Below are positions 42,226 through 53,085 of a stretch of 64,000 bases of DNA, piece after piece. The DNA is from Cryoendolithus antarcticus. Its lineage: Eukaryota; Ascomycota; Dothideomycetes; Cladosporiales; Cladosporiaceae. The DNA lies in contig NAJO01000007.1 in NCBI GenBank assembly GCA_002077065.1, forward strand, positions 992,001 to 1,056,000, read 5' to 3'. The notes beneath the pieces were generated by a model. It had not been told where the DNA came from. It did no database searches and saw only the letters and a list, made by a program, of their open reading frames with translations. The number at the start of each line of letters is the position of its first letter. Positions within the stretch are counted from its first letter, which is position 1. A program made the translations under genes and the position numbers.

Positions 42226-43732
42226 TCGCCGTGCTGGCCCAGCAACGACTCGTTATTGCTCTTTCTTTTCATCCTCTCCCCTTTCCATGCCGTCTTGACC
42301 ATCTCTCAGCGCACCTCCCGGTCCATACTACGCTCCTAGACCTGACTAGCCCCAGCTACTTTCTAGCGTCGCCTCTTTCAAGCAGCGCTCTTCAGCGCAA
42401 ACCACGCAACTCTTCTGCTCTCCAGAAGCGATTTGGAAGACACCTACATCAACCTCTTCTTCATGTCCACCCTCCCCGGAGTCCTCGACCCAAAAGCCCC
42501 GAATGGTCCTTTGACCGTATCCGTCGACCGCCAGCTGTCGGCGCTCGAGCTCTGCGCGCTGCCATGTCGTTGTCCGTCACCACTGGCGCGCGCCTTGGCT
42601 TCCTTCATGGCGGTATTGCCGCGGAGTGTCATGGTCCAAGAGCAAAGCCCAGCTCCGGGCAAGGTGGGGTCGACAGCGGTGGCGGGGGACAACGCGCTAT
42701 CAGCGCGCCGGGATCATGGACAGCATAAGCTAGCGGTGGCCGCAAGATCGTCGTCGTTGTTATGCCCAGGCTACAGTGTACCAAATGAAGGACGTATGCG
42801 CCGCCCTCCTCTCAGTAGCTTCGCCCCGCCTAAGTCCTTCCCGTGTGGTCTCAGACACGCTGTGTCGCGGCTAATGATACTAGCCCTTCCTTATTTCCCC
42901 GAAGCAATTCCCGCCTATTCGTGCAATCTCTCGCGAGATCTCCAGCGTCGAGTCCACAAGGTGATGTCTATCAAGACGGACTGCCGCAGTGACCTTTACA
43001 TCCACACAAGAAAGCACGTCCACGTCCACATGCGCCATTAGCCTTGGCGGGAGTCCGGGCGTGCGGCTAGCGAGTGATCTAGGTTGGGGCCGCGGCGGAC
43101 CCTGCCAAGTCTTGACAGTTCACGATGGTGCTCTACTTCACGCTGTCTATCCTGCTGCCCAACCTGGTCACTGTTGGCATCTTCTCGCAACCAATATCTA
43201 TTGCGTTTCACGGAGCTGGTATGCGACGGAGCTGCTCTCGATGATGCTATTCCGCATAGTTGCAACGGACGAAAGCCACAACGGCTCGGGCAGAAGTGGA
43301 GAGAGCTTGAGCTTCCTGATATCAGGTGCAAGCTGGGTGGAGGTGGTCTAGACCGCGACGTTACTGACCTCAGGTATCAATTGCCCGCGACTTCAGGTAC
43401 GCATATACTGATATACGGATCTGCACACCGGACGCAGTCGCTCGGTGACCGGGTTTCGGAATCATGCTTACGGTTCTAGTTTCAGCTGGCGGAGTTACCT
43501 CCGTTCCGACCTGATTACTAAGACTCTCTCCGGTTCCTCCGTGCTTGCTTCTGCAACTATGGCTGTATTCACGATGAGTACTGAGACATGAGGCGCCTTC
43601 GAGGGGAGCTATTCTACAGTAATACATCTTGTCGCTCTCCCACAATTCACCATTTAGTCTCTGTTGTTGCAGCTGAGCGCATACTACCACAGAGACCTCG
43701 GCCAGTTTTCTTCGGAAGACTCAAGCGATGCC
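42226..43732. other. Long upstream region of the adenylate cyclase gene
   Basis: 1.5 kb between the cyclase ATG and the ADE2 stop, both on the minus strand. Long plus-strand frames (to 202 codons at 42433-43041) overlap it but lack motifs. It probably contains a long 5' leader and promoter. No repeat or RNA gene seen. Confidence 0.45.
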
Positions 43733-45496
43733 TCATTTCTTCACTCCAAGAACATCTTCAGCATACTTCATCGCTCCCATCTCATGCAGCTTGGCATCCT
43801 TCTTCAGCACAGTCTTCTTGTTGTTCTCAATCCACGCCCTCAAGCGTTCCCTGACCCCCTCGTCTTTCCGTGCCAATTGCCTGGCCGCTAGTAGCGCGGC
43901 ATTGACCGAATTGTTCAGCCCCACAGTCGCCACTGGCACACCAGCGGGCATGTTCGTCATACTCACAATACTGTCAAAGCCGTCGCCCAGTCGTGGCTTG
44001 ATGGGAACACCGATGACCGGTAAAAGGGTATGCGAAGCCGCCATGCCCGGGAGATGAGCAGCACCGCCTGCTGCTGCTATTAGCACTTCAATGCCCTCCG
44101 CTTCGGCCGACTGCGCGTACTCGGCCATCGCTTCGGGCGTGCGGTGCGCAGATGTCACGCGGGTTGTGTAGGGTATGCCGAGCGTCTCGAGCAAGGCGAT
44201 GCCGGGTAGGAGGTGTGGCAGATCAGAGTCGGAGCCCATCACAAGAGCTACGAGGGGCTTTGCTTCAGCAGCCGAGGAATTTGTCGCAGGTTCTGAGGAG
44301 GTAGTGCCGGATTCCTGATTTATGTTGTCGATGAAGTCGATCAGCGGCTGGATCTCCCGTTCTGCATCCTCCATCGTCGGCGCCGTAATCGTCACATGGC
44401 CCATCTTCCGTCCCTTCCTTGCGTCGCCCTTACCATACAAATGCAGCCCCTCCGCACCGAATAATTGATCCGCCTTCGCCGCCACCTTGAGATGCGAGTC
44501 CTTCGTCTCGCCACCGAGGATATTCAGCATGATCGCCGGTTCCCGTAGCCGAAGTTTCCGCTGCGGGACGTGAAGATCGAGGATGGCGCTCAGATGTGCA
44601 GCGTATTGAGACATAGCGCACGCTTCTATCGTGTAGTGACCAGAATTATGTGGCCGCGGAGCGATCTCGTTGACAAGTAGTAATCCGTCCTGTAGCAAGA
44701 ACATCTCCACGCCAAACAACCCCTTGCCCCAAAGACTCTGCACAGCCTTCTTAGCCAGCTCCTGTGCCTGCTCTGCCAGCTTCGCACTAATCCCCCTCGC
44801 GGGCGTATAAGTCAGCTTGCAAATACTCTCACTCGTATGAATCGTCTCCGTAGTAGGATAAGCCAACACCCCATCCTTAGTCTTGACGACCATAACCGCC
44901 AACTCCATCCGAAACTGCGCCCAACGCTCCACATACAGCACGCCACCTTTGCCCTTTCCCCCAAGAGCCTCCAGCGCAGGACCAAAGTCCTTCTCAGACT
45001 TGATCTTGAAGTTCCCCCTCCCATCGTACGCCTCCCGTCGTGATTTCAACATCACCGGAAACCCACCTAGTCTCGCAACAGCTTGCCATAACTCCTCCAC
45101 CGTGCCCTTCTCCAGCGCAATACCCTCAACAACACCCACGCCTGCGTCGCGGAGGTGCTCCTTCTGAGCGTACTTATCCTGCACAACCCTCAAAGTCCTC
45201 CAACTCGGCTCGACTTTCACCTTCCCCTCACTTTCCAATCGCTCCAAAATTTCCGTATCGACGTGCTCGATTTCCACGGTTAGTATGTCGACCTTTGAGG
45301 CGAGTTTCTCAATGGCCTTGGCGTCCTTGAATGAGCCATCGACGTGTTCCTGTGCAGAATTTGCCGTGATCTGTTTGGCAGGCGCATTCGGGGAATCGAG
45401 GAACACGATAGGTATGTTGCGATTATTGGCAGATTCTGCGAGCATGCGGCCTAGCTGGCCGCCACCTAAACATCCTACTACTTTTTGAGAGGCCAT
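43733..45496 (-). CDS. ADE2: Phosphoribosylaminoimidazole carboxylase (ADE2)
   Basis: De novo purine synthesis, converting AIR to CAIR in the cytosol. Intronless, 587 residues, which is the normal length for the fungal fused enzyme. The N-terminal part is the ATP-grasp PurK unit, starting KVVGCLGGGQLGRMLAESAN, with VMLKSRREAYDGRGNFKIKS, here shortened to LKSRREAYDGRGNF, and LLVNEIAPRPHNSGHYTIEA, whose core is NEIAPRPHNSGH. The C-terminal part is PurE: VALVMGSDSDLPHL, TSAHRTPEAM, IAAAGGAAHLPGM, GVPIKPRLGDG. The two are joined by a short Ser/Thr-rich linker. The start is the first ATG and agrees with family alignments. In many fungi loss of this enzyme gives red adenine auxotrophs. Confidence 0.97.
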   Translation of the reverse strand: MASQKVVGCLGGGQLGRMLAESANNRNIPIVFLDSPNAPAKQITANSAQEHVDGSFKDAKAIEKLASKVDILTVEIEHVDTEILERLESEGKVKVEPSWRTLRVVQDKYAQKEHLRDAGVGVVEGIALEKGTVEELWQAVARLGGFPVMLKSRREAYDGRGNFKIKSEKDFGPALEALGGKGKGGVLYVERWAQFRMELAVMVVKTKDGVLAYPTTETIHTSESICKLTYTPARGISAKLAEQAQELAKKAVQSLWGKGLFGVEMFLLQDGLLLVNEIAPRPHNSGHYTIEACAMSQYAAHLSAILDLHVPQRKLRLREPAIMLNILGGETKDSHLKVAAKADQLFGAEGLHLYGKGDARKGRKMGHVTITAPTMEDAEREIQPLIDFIDNINQESGTTSSEPATNSSAAEAKPLVALVMGSDSDLPHLLPGIALLETLGIPYTTRVTSAHRTPEAMAEYAQSAEAEGIEVLIAAAGGAAHLPGMAASHTLLPVIGVPIKPRLGDGFDSIVSMTNMPAGVPVATVGLNNSVNAALLAARQLARKDEGVRERLRAWIENNKKTVLKKDAKLHEMGAMKYAEDVLGVKK

Positions 45497-45993
45497 CGCG
45501 ATAGATCGTGTTCGTGTGGAACCTTAGGTGCGCTCTCAGAGGATGTTCGAAAGGCGTGTCATTTGATGCGGTGCGGTCTATAAACGCGGAGCAAACTTCT
45601 TGTCACTAGGAGAGATCGTGGGTCGATGTTCAAAGTTTTCAAAATCGGGATATGAGTTGGAGAGTTTTGCAAGGCGTGGCTTCCCAACGCGTTGGATCAG
45701 AACAGCAGTCACGATCGAGATATCATGATGATATGTTGTGGAAGTACAGAAGGGATACATTCACTACTTCAAAGGTGGTCACGGTGGAGAAGCTGATGTT
45801 TGATGAATTTTGTGGTTCGACTTTCGACTGTCTGAGTTGTGCCTTCGCAGGCAGACTTGCATGAAGCCCAAGTCAAGACAGCATGACCTGCTATGATGCT
45901 CTAGGCTGGCCATGCCGATGATTCTCGCAGCGTCGCGTAAGGCAGACCATCCACTGAGTGCAACTTTCGTGATCCATAAGGTACACGACCAGC
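45497..45993. other. ADE2 promoter and RPL18 3' region
   Basis: 497 bp between two minus-strand genes. I looked for the TGACTC core that controls yeast purine genes and did not see it. No other feature seen. Confidence 0.5.
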
Positions 45994-46811
45994 TTACACC
46001 TTGAAACCACGCGAACGTCTGCGACCACGCGCACGCTCGAACTTCCTGCCCTTGCTCTCCACCTTTGGCTTCTGTGATGGTTGTCAGTACGGAGCTCAAT
46101 GCACCGAGCGGTACTGTCTCGTACCTTGTGCGAGTGAGGACCGAAGCCGAAGTGCTTCACAGCCTCACGCGAGTTCCTCGGCCCACGGAGGAGGATGACA
46201 TTGGAGCCAGTTGGTGCACGCAGAGCGAGCTGATCGAAGGTCAAAGTCTCTCCTCCCGCCTTCAGAATCATGGAACGCGCAGTAGCCGTGAAGCCAAGCG
46301 CGCACACTGTGATCTTCGGGATCTCCAACACACGGCTGTCATCCGTCACCTTCGCAACCGTAGCGATGATCTTGCCCTCATACTCCTTCTTGCTGGTTGG
46401 CTTCTCGACCGTGCGGACAATCTTGCTGAGTGACACTGGCGCGCGGTTGATCTTGGACTGGCGCAGGCGGCGGAGCACGACCTGGTTGAACTTGGAGTCT
46501 GTGCGGCGGGCGAGGAAGCTGTACAGCTTGTGCAGGATGATGCGGTATCTGCAATTCAGATAGAGAGTCTTAGTAGAAGCGCAGGCAGCATTCAGGGACT
46601 GAAGGTGACTGACGGATCTTCGCTCTTTGGCGCCTTGCGATGAGAATCGCGGCGGTGGCCGAACTCGTTGAGATCGATACTGTGAGAGAGGGTGTTAGTA
46701 TGCTGTTCAATGAGGATTAGAAGGGGTGCCTGGGTGCCACTTGATGCTCGCAGTGGCACTTGACTCCAGTCGCTGCATCAAGTCCAGGCTCTGCAAATTT
46801 ACTCACCCCAT
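45994..46811 (-). CDS. RPL18: 60S ribosomal protein L18 (eL18)
   Basis: Large-subunit ribosomal protein. Four exons: 46811-46807 (five bases only, ATGGG), 46679-46614, 46548-46125 and 46071-45994, with introns of 127, 65 and 53 bp; total 190 residues. The joined protein starts [20 protein letters not shown] and includes [52 protein letters not shown] and the closing [15 protein letters not shown], all family hallmarks. A splice right behind the start codon is common in fungal ribosomal-protein genes. A short charged insert ([11 protein letters not shown]) makes it slightly longer than the yeast protein. Divergent from the dioxygenase gene (269-bp gap). Confidence 0.95.
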
Positions 46812-47080
46812 GGCGGCGGTATTGGGTTTGTCGTTGGTCGGGTGTCGTCGCTGTCGTCTTCCGCCGTCAAATCTTCGATGTTCTGAAATTCGAGGTTGTG
46901 AAGCGCCAAGACTTCGAGGCCGGAGCCGATTGGCTAGCCCGTGGAGCGGCTGAATGTCGGCAAGAACGCGAGCTCTTCCTGGAGCGCGACTTGACTGCTA
47001 GAGTCATATTAACAAATGCCTTTCCTGCGATGTCAAGGTTGAGATGACAGGCCTCGTCGAAGCAGCGCCTCTGGTTAAGG

Positions 47081-48452
47081 ATGGAGGTATTCTTGACGCG
47101 CAAGCGAAAGGCTGCCGACAAGTGCAACGCCGTGGACCGGGCACCGGCAGACGCCGACGATGACACCGATACGAAGCTGGCCATACTAGCCTCCTTGTAC
47201 CCAGCATATGACCAAGAAGTGCTGTTGGACTACTTGTTGGCGTATGAGGGCAGCGTTGACAAGGTCCTGTCCGCTCTAGATCCGTCGGCTACGTTGTCGC
47301 CTCGGAAGAAATCTGCCGCGACAGGGTATCAGTCTTCGTTGGCATCTTTTCGCTCTGAAGACACGGCCACTACAGGCAGCCGCAAGCGGCTGGCGAAGAA
47401 AGGGCAGACGTTGCATCTCTACTCTCCCCTGGACGTGGAGAATCAAACTCCGTGCTCCATCATTCATAACTTTTTGCCGGCGGCTCAAGCGGATGCATTG
47501 CTCACCGAGCTGCTGCAAGAGGTACAGTACTTCCGAAGAGATGAATTTCAGATGTTCGAACGGACTGTAACCTCACCGCATACCATGGGCTTCTACGTGG
47601 ACACCATGCTCGAAGTGCAAGAGCAGAAAGACTACTATTCGTACAATGGTACATACTTCAACGATGTTCGAGTCACTACGCCTGAGATGCTCAAGGTCTC
47701 GTCGATAGTCGGCACCGCCGTTAATGAGGAGATTGATAGGCGCACACGCGACTTTCACCCCGGAGGCGAGAAGCTCAAGTTCCAGTCCACTGAAGAGTGG
47801 CGCCCCAACACTTCGTTCGTAAATTGCTACGATGGCGGCAAGGAATCTGTAGGGTATCATACGGACGAGCCTACGTACATGGGGCCGCGCGCTGTCATTG
47901 GCAGTCTCTCCCTGGGCGTGGCACGCGAGTTCAGAGGTGAGTCTTGCAGCATTCGTCTTTTCCCTTCCTCTCAGCACTCACATATTGCTTGCTCCCACAG
48001 TCCGCAAGATCGTTCCATCAGACTCTCCCACCTCAGCCGACGAACAAGGCCAAATCGCCATCCACCTGCCTCACAACAGCCTCCTGGTAATGCACGCCGA
48101 CATGCAAGAAGAATGGAAACACTCGATTGCGCCAGCGCAGACCATCGACCCGCACCAGATCGCAGGTAACAAGCGTCTCAACATTACGTATCGCTGCTTC
48201 AAGGACTACCTGAACCCTCGCCTCACCATAAGGTGCAAATGCAATGTACCTGGAATTCTGAGATGTGTGCAACGAGCTAGAGGCAGTCGAGGAAGATATG
48301 TGTGGATGTGCAATCGCGGCTACGCACCGGGACAGAAGAGCTGTGGGTTCTTCGAGTGGGCGCAGTTTGATGAGGATGGGCGTCCGCCTTGGGCCGAAGG
48401 GTACAAGGGGAACGCGAATCTGCCAATGGAGGTCACAAAGGACGACGGCTAA
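47081..48452 (+). CDS. AlkB-like 2OG-Fe(II) dioxygenase with CUE and GRF zinc-finger modules
   Basis: Two exons (47081-47936, 48001-48452; 64-bp intron) give 435 residues. At the N-terminus a CUE-like ubiquitin-binding helix set is seen (LAILASLYPAYDQEVLLDYL, then GSVDKVLSAL, about 30-66). The AlkB/ALKBH2-3-like core has HNFLPAAQADALLTEL, the iron site H-x-D in VGYHTDEPTYMGP near residue 260, a distal His in WKHSIAP, and the cosubstrate motif N-x-T-x-R in KRLNITYRCF. The C-terminal about 55 residues form a GRF-type zinc finger (CKCNVPGILRC, VWMCNRGYAPGQKSCGFFEW). Homologues remove alkyl groups from DNA or RNA bases. GRF domains bind nucleic acid and CUE domains ubiquitin, so a damage-recruited repair enzyme is likely but inferred. 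Confidence 0.88.
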
Positions 48453-48873
48453 AGCAACAACACTTAGGCGAGGCTGAATCGCACCACACCGACGACAACT
48501 CGCAGGCCACTCGCATCAGTATGCCTTCGTCTCTTTTCGCAAATGCAGGGCACCCTTGCCGTAGGCATGTCACCCCACAATCATGGTTCAGCTGCCAAGG
48601 CCAACACCGCTACGAACCCGAAGTGCTTACATACCGCACTATAGCGGCATCCTACACGCGAGTTCGGTGCGTCTCGATAGGATACTCGCGTAGTGCATAA
48701 TGTGACCCTGCCACGTGCCACGGTGATACTGCCAGGCGAAGGATCATGAGTCGCATAAATCCACAGCTGACGCCGTCACATCGGATGGACCACAAATCTA
48801 CTCGACTTTCACTCTTGACTCCATCTTCTTTCGGCGTTGGCTAGTCGCTGTCAGCTACTGCGAAAACCTCATC
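48453..48873. other. Intergenic region
   Basis: 421 bp between two plus-strand genes; presumably the dioxygenase 3' UTR and the alcohol dehydrogenase promoter. Nothing else seen. Confidence 0.5.
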
Positions 48874-50293
48874 ATGTCCGTTCCCCAAGAGCAAAACGCT
48901 GCCGTCAAGGAAGGCTTCGGCAAGGAATCGACATGCAAGATCAAGCGGGTACCTGTGAAGGAGCCTGGCCCAGGGCAAATACTGGTCAAAATCAATTGGA
49001 CTGGACTTTGCGCTTCGGACAAGCAATTCATCCTGGATGAGATGTGCGCATATCATGTTGACAACATGCGAAGATTGCCTCCGACTGACGATGCATCACC
49101 AGGGCTGCACTGGGTGGCAAGATGGCAGAAAGTGCAGAGGGTATAGCTGGTCACGTATGCCTTCCCAATACTATCCCGGCCAACGATACTACTTACCAGC
49201 TCCACATCCGGTTTCCGGTCCTGGTAGTGTCATGAGCTAATCCTTCACTTTCAGGAAGGCGCAGGCACAGTCGTAGCTGTACATCCCGACGTCGCCAACC
49301 TGTGGAACGTCGGCGATCGTGCTGGCGTGAAGTGGTGTACGCACATCTGCGGCGTTTGCGAGTTCTGCACCAACGGTCGGGATGAACTGCACTGTCCGCA
49401 CCAGCTTAATTCCGCTCTCAACGTTCCAGGTACGTTCCAGGAATACGTCGTTACGGACGCGAAGTACGCTACGAGGTAAGCATCGCTAGCAGACGAAGTG
49501 CGAAAGGCACGAGCACAATCTTGACCGACATGGCGCAGGATTCCAGAAGGCGTATCGGACGAAGAAGCAGGCCCAATCATGTGCGCTGGCGTGACAGCAT
49601 ACGCCGCGCTTAAAAAATCTGAAGCCCGACCAGGACAATGGGTCGTTCTCACTGGCGCCGGCGGCGGGCAAGTCCTCACCTGAGCTTAAATGTACTACCT
49701 TAACCCACTGAGAGGCTCTACACAGTCTCGGCCATCTCGGCATCCAATACGCAAAAGCAATGGGCATGCGCGTCATCGCCATCGACGGCGGTGCTGCTAA
49801 GGCGGGTCTCTGCACCTCTCTCGGAGCAGAGCATTACATCGACTTCACCACCACCCCGGACCTCGCCGCCGAAGTTCGAAAATACACGACCTATGGCGCG
49901 CACGCTGTAATTGTCTACGCTTCTTCGAAAGAGAGCTACGCCTCCGCCATTTCCCTCCTCCGACCCCGCGGCATCGTGATTGCTGTTGGAGTACCTGGCG
50001 CACCAGATGCGTTCATAGGTACGCATCCAGCTATGATGGCCATGGGTGCGTATCGCACTGCTGGTAGTGTTGTTGGGACGTTGAAGGTAAGTCGTTTCTC
50101 CAAGGTGCTGGACATTCTGGTACCGGAGTACTGACTGTGGGTATAGGAGGTTGATGAAGCGCTAGACTTTGTGAAGAGGGGTCTTGTGCATCCCGTGCTC
50201 ACAAAGGGCACGCTTGCTGATGTCGATGAGTACTTGGCCTTGATGAGCGAGGGCAAGGTGGCTGGGAGGGTGGTGCTGAAAGTCGCGGCATAA
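48874..50293 (+). CDS. Zinc-dependent alcohol dehydrogenase (MDR)
   Basis: Oxidises alcohols or reduces aldehydes with NAD(P). Six exons (48874-49043, 49103-49154, 49255-49475, 49539-49667, 49726-50086, 50147-50293) join in phase to 359 residues. Catalytic zinc ligands: Cys46 in GLCASDK and the His-Glu pair in AGHEGAG (74-75). The structural zinc lobe is CGVCEFCTNGRDELHC (106-121), with one residue more than the usual spacing before the last Cys. The nucleotide loop reads TGAGGGLGHLGIQYAKAMGM. Intron 4 (49668-49725) starts with GCAAGT, a GC-AG intron; no GT donor nearby gives the frame. The protein resembles fungal Adh1-type enzymes; physiological substrate unknown. Confidence 0.9.
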
Positions 50294-50588
50294 GAGCCTT
50301 GCTAGTGGCTGCTCTTGCGGCCATGGAGCTAAGATGTGTACACCACACGCTCAGGAATAGAGCGCAGAGTGGCAAATCCCATGGCTGATGTACTTCGCGC
50401 CCGTACGAGAACGTCACCGAACTGCAACACGGCCTTGCTACGTACGAACGAGCGTGTGTTAGGCGGACTGGGCATTGAGGTAAGAGTCATCGTACATAGG
50501 CAGCCACCTCCGTTCTACATCCTCTCATACATCGTCCACAGATCCCATTCATACCGTCATCACGTCCCGATCGCATTCTCCCTCCCCC

Positions 50589-52256
50589 TCAAACCTCACC
50601 CCACCCTCCACCAGCACTCACACCCTCACTAAATACCCCTTCACTCCCCGCGGTTCCTCCACCAAACTCCCAGAAACATCTACTACTCACACTCCCGCCT
50701 CCTCGTCCGCCAAGCCCACTCTGGCTCTTGCAGCTGCTCCGACTTCCCAAGCTACCCATGCGTCGCTTGAGCACGCTGTCTCGTCTTCTGATCTCGGCGG
50801 CTCGCGAAGACAGTAGTGGATGGTGCAGGCGGATGTGCTCTGCCCTTGACATCGTAGGTGTGGACGTCGTGGCCCAGGAAGCTGGCAGAGGGCCAAGTGG
50901 TGTTGACTGAGCGGGTACAGGTGGTGCAGGCGAGAAGCGGGAGGCGAGGTAGGACAGTATGGTCGAGAGATTGAGGGAGCGTGTGTAGAACTCTCGAGCC
51001 TGAGTGTCGGCATTGGGTTGCGGAGTGGCTGGCTCTTCTTCAATGCCCCAGAGTGATGTGTCCGTATGCTCGAGACCAGGCGATGTTGGCAGTGTGGGGC
51101 GAAAGAGGTTGGAGTCGGCTATTGACGCGTTCAGTGCGACTTGACGGGAGTGGCGACTCAGGCGGCGGCGATGTTGGAGCCGTGCATCAGGCACGCGCTG
51201 TGCAGCTAGTTCGCTAGGCTGGGCGTACGTATTGAATGCATTGCCATCTTGCGAGGCGAACTCGGCGACCAGTACATTCAGCTCTCTGGCGATGCGGTCT
51301 ATAAGCTTGGCTTCCCAAGTATGATCTCGATTCCGGAAAGTGACCTGCGATTCTGTGGCTGCGGCTGCGGCGATGGGTGAAGTCTGGGTGAGAGTCGGTG
51401 AAGGGTCCTCTGGCAGCTGCTCGCCGAAGATGACGGATAGTGTGTTCTCGTCAAGTCCGATCAAGTCTTGTATGACCCGCCTTGTAATGCGCTGCCACCA
51501 GCTCTCACCTTCCGAGGCAATCCCTTGAGCTCCCTCGCCTTCTTCTGACATAACAGCCACTTGCCGCACTTTTTGGCTCTTGATCGGCCTCGCATTGGTG
51601 GCAACGGAAGACCGCCCACGTCCCCTTCGCTTTGTCTCCTTCTCGATCTCTTCCACTACAGCTCGACTCTGCTCTACCCGCCATCGCTCAATCCTCTCCC
51701 TTCGCTCGGACTCCAAGTACGCTTCCCCCAATTCTTCCACAGCTCCTTCTGGTACCGATGGCCTCCGCACCGACCGTCTTCGCTGAGGGTTGTGTCGCTC
51801 AAACTGCCAAAGCTGCTCCTGCAGCCCTGTACCACTCGCGAAAGTGCCCAATCCATCATGTGTAGGCCACAACGGTGTAGCACCGCTCTGATCCAGTGAT
51901 CGATAAGGTCCTGAGTGAAGAGGATCGTGATCAAAGGCCTTCAGTCCATCGTCCAACGAGTCCAGCTCACCATCCTCCTCTCCCGCTGCTTCAGCGTCAT
52001 CTTCAACACCAGCTTGAGAGCGGATGTGCGTCTCTAAGCTGCCAAGATCGGAGGTATACGTCGCGGTTCGTGGTGCTTGCGAAGACTGTGATGCTGCTTC
52101 TCGCTGTGCTGGGGAAAAGAGGATCCATTCTTGTGAGTCCCGCAGGGTTCGCTTGCGGAGTGGGGAGGCAGGGACGGCGGCCTGTTCCGGAATGACCTGA
52201 GGGATGGAGATTTGTCGCGAAGACTGAGGTCGATGTTGGGGTTGTTGGAATGCCAT
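50589..52256 (-). CDS. Unrecognised 555-residue protein, largely disordered
   Basis: One intronless frame on the minus strand from the ATG at 52256. I do not recognise the family. Visible parts: a polar head with LRDSQEWILFSPAQREA; an acidic block (AGEEDGELDSLDDG); a Trp/Arg region (LQEQLWQFERHNPQRRRSVRR) leading into a charged helix (LESERRERIERWRVEQSRAVV, likely coiled coil); an ordered-looking core (WWQRITRRVIQDLIGLDENT); an aliphatic amphipathic stretch (LNLSTILSYLASRF); and a Gly/Ser tail. The core and coiled coil suggest a scaffold or complex subunit. Codon pattern is consistent over the length and competing frames are shorter. The last about 40 residues are low complexity. Confidence 0.7.
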   Translation of the reverse strand: MAFQQPQHRPQSSRQISIPQVIPEQAAVPASPLRKRTLRDSQEWILFSPAQREAASQSSQAPRTATYTSDLGSLETHIRSQAGVEDDAEAAGEEDGELDSLDDGLKAFDHDPLHSGPYRSLDQSGATPLWPTHDGLGTFASGTGLQEQLWQFERHNPQRRRSVRRPSVPEGAVEELGEAYLESERRERIERWRVEQSRAVVEEIEKETKRRGRGRSSVATNARPIKSQKVRQVAVMSEEGEGAQGIASEGESWWQRITRRVIQDLIGLDENTLSVIFGEQLPEDPSPTLTQTSPIAAAAATESQVTFRNRDHTWEAKLIDRIARELNVLVAEFASQDGNAFNTYAQPSELAAQRVPDARLQHRRRLSRHSRQVALNASIADSNLFRPTLPTSPGLEHTDTSLWGIEEEPATPQPNADTQAREFYTRSLNLSTILSYLASRFSPAPPVPAQSTPLGPLPASWATTSTPTMSRAEHIRLHHPLLSSRAAEIRRRDSVLKRRMGSLGSRSSCKSQSGLGGRGGGSVSSRCFWEFGGGTAGSEGVFSEGVSAGGGWGEV

Positions 52257-53085
52257 GTTGTCGTTGTATTCGATGCATGGAATGAAGATTAGCCCGCCCT
52301 GAAGTGTCGCGCCTCTAGGGCCGAGATCAGGCTGAGTGTAATGAAGGCGTTCAGGTCATGATGCTCGTAATGTGCCTCTTATCGATGTGAGGCGAAGTCG
52401 TATGGCCTCCGAGACTTCGTAACCAGTGTTTGCTGCCTCGCGCGACAGAGAAACGATGTCGCACCCACTGTCACTCTCGGGTCACAGGACCAAGGGACCT
52501 CCCTCCGACAAGCTCGCGAACTCAATGTCGCAATTGATCGACAACACTGCTCAATAAACCAAGTTCACTCATCAATTCCTAGCCTCGTATATATGACAAA
52601 ACTGATCAGGTCAGCGAAGTGCATACCCCTTCGATAACACGAGATGAAACCCCAACCACATACTCCCTCCCGACGCGGTGAGACGCATTCCGGCGTTCTG
52701 CCAACAAAACGCCATCATCCCGCGCTATCGGTGTGTGACAGGGGAGCTTGATAAGATCTGGCGCTAGAAGGAGCAAGGCGTGACTTCGGCCCGGCCGGCG
52801 ATCTGGCCGCTGTACTGTGGCTGTTTGGGATGTGAAACAATTGAGGCGTTGTGGTAGGCTATAGTAGTAGATATGTTACCATCGCAAAGGAAGCACAAAC
52901 AGCTATCACAGGAGGTAGACCGAGAGCGGACACTCTTTCCGCAGTGCCAAGGCACCACAGGCAACAGTGAGGTACACATCCATACGACTTTAGATACTCC
53001 TGACTATCGAGATGGGTCCCGCGACTCTGTTGCATGCAAGGCCGTCATGGTCTATATCTTGCTCTCTTTCGCCACATCACTCTCA
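52257..53085. other. Intergenic region
   Basis: 829 bp between the ATG of the unknown gene and the tyrosinase stop, both minus strand. It should include the unknown gene's promoter. No repeat or RNA gene; a plus-strand 163-codon frame (52873-53364) overlaps tyrosinase antisense and has no motif. Confidence 0.45.

Noticed and set aside
42433..43041. 202-codon plus-strand ORF upstream of the adenylate cyclase
   Set aside because: No recognisable motif, overlapped by other frames of similar length, and located in likely leader/promoter DNA. Length alone is not enough in GC-balanced sequence.
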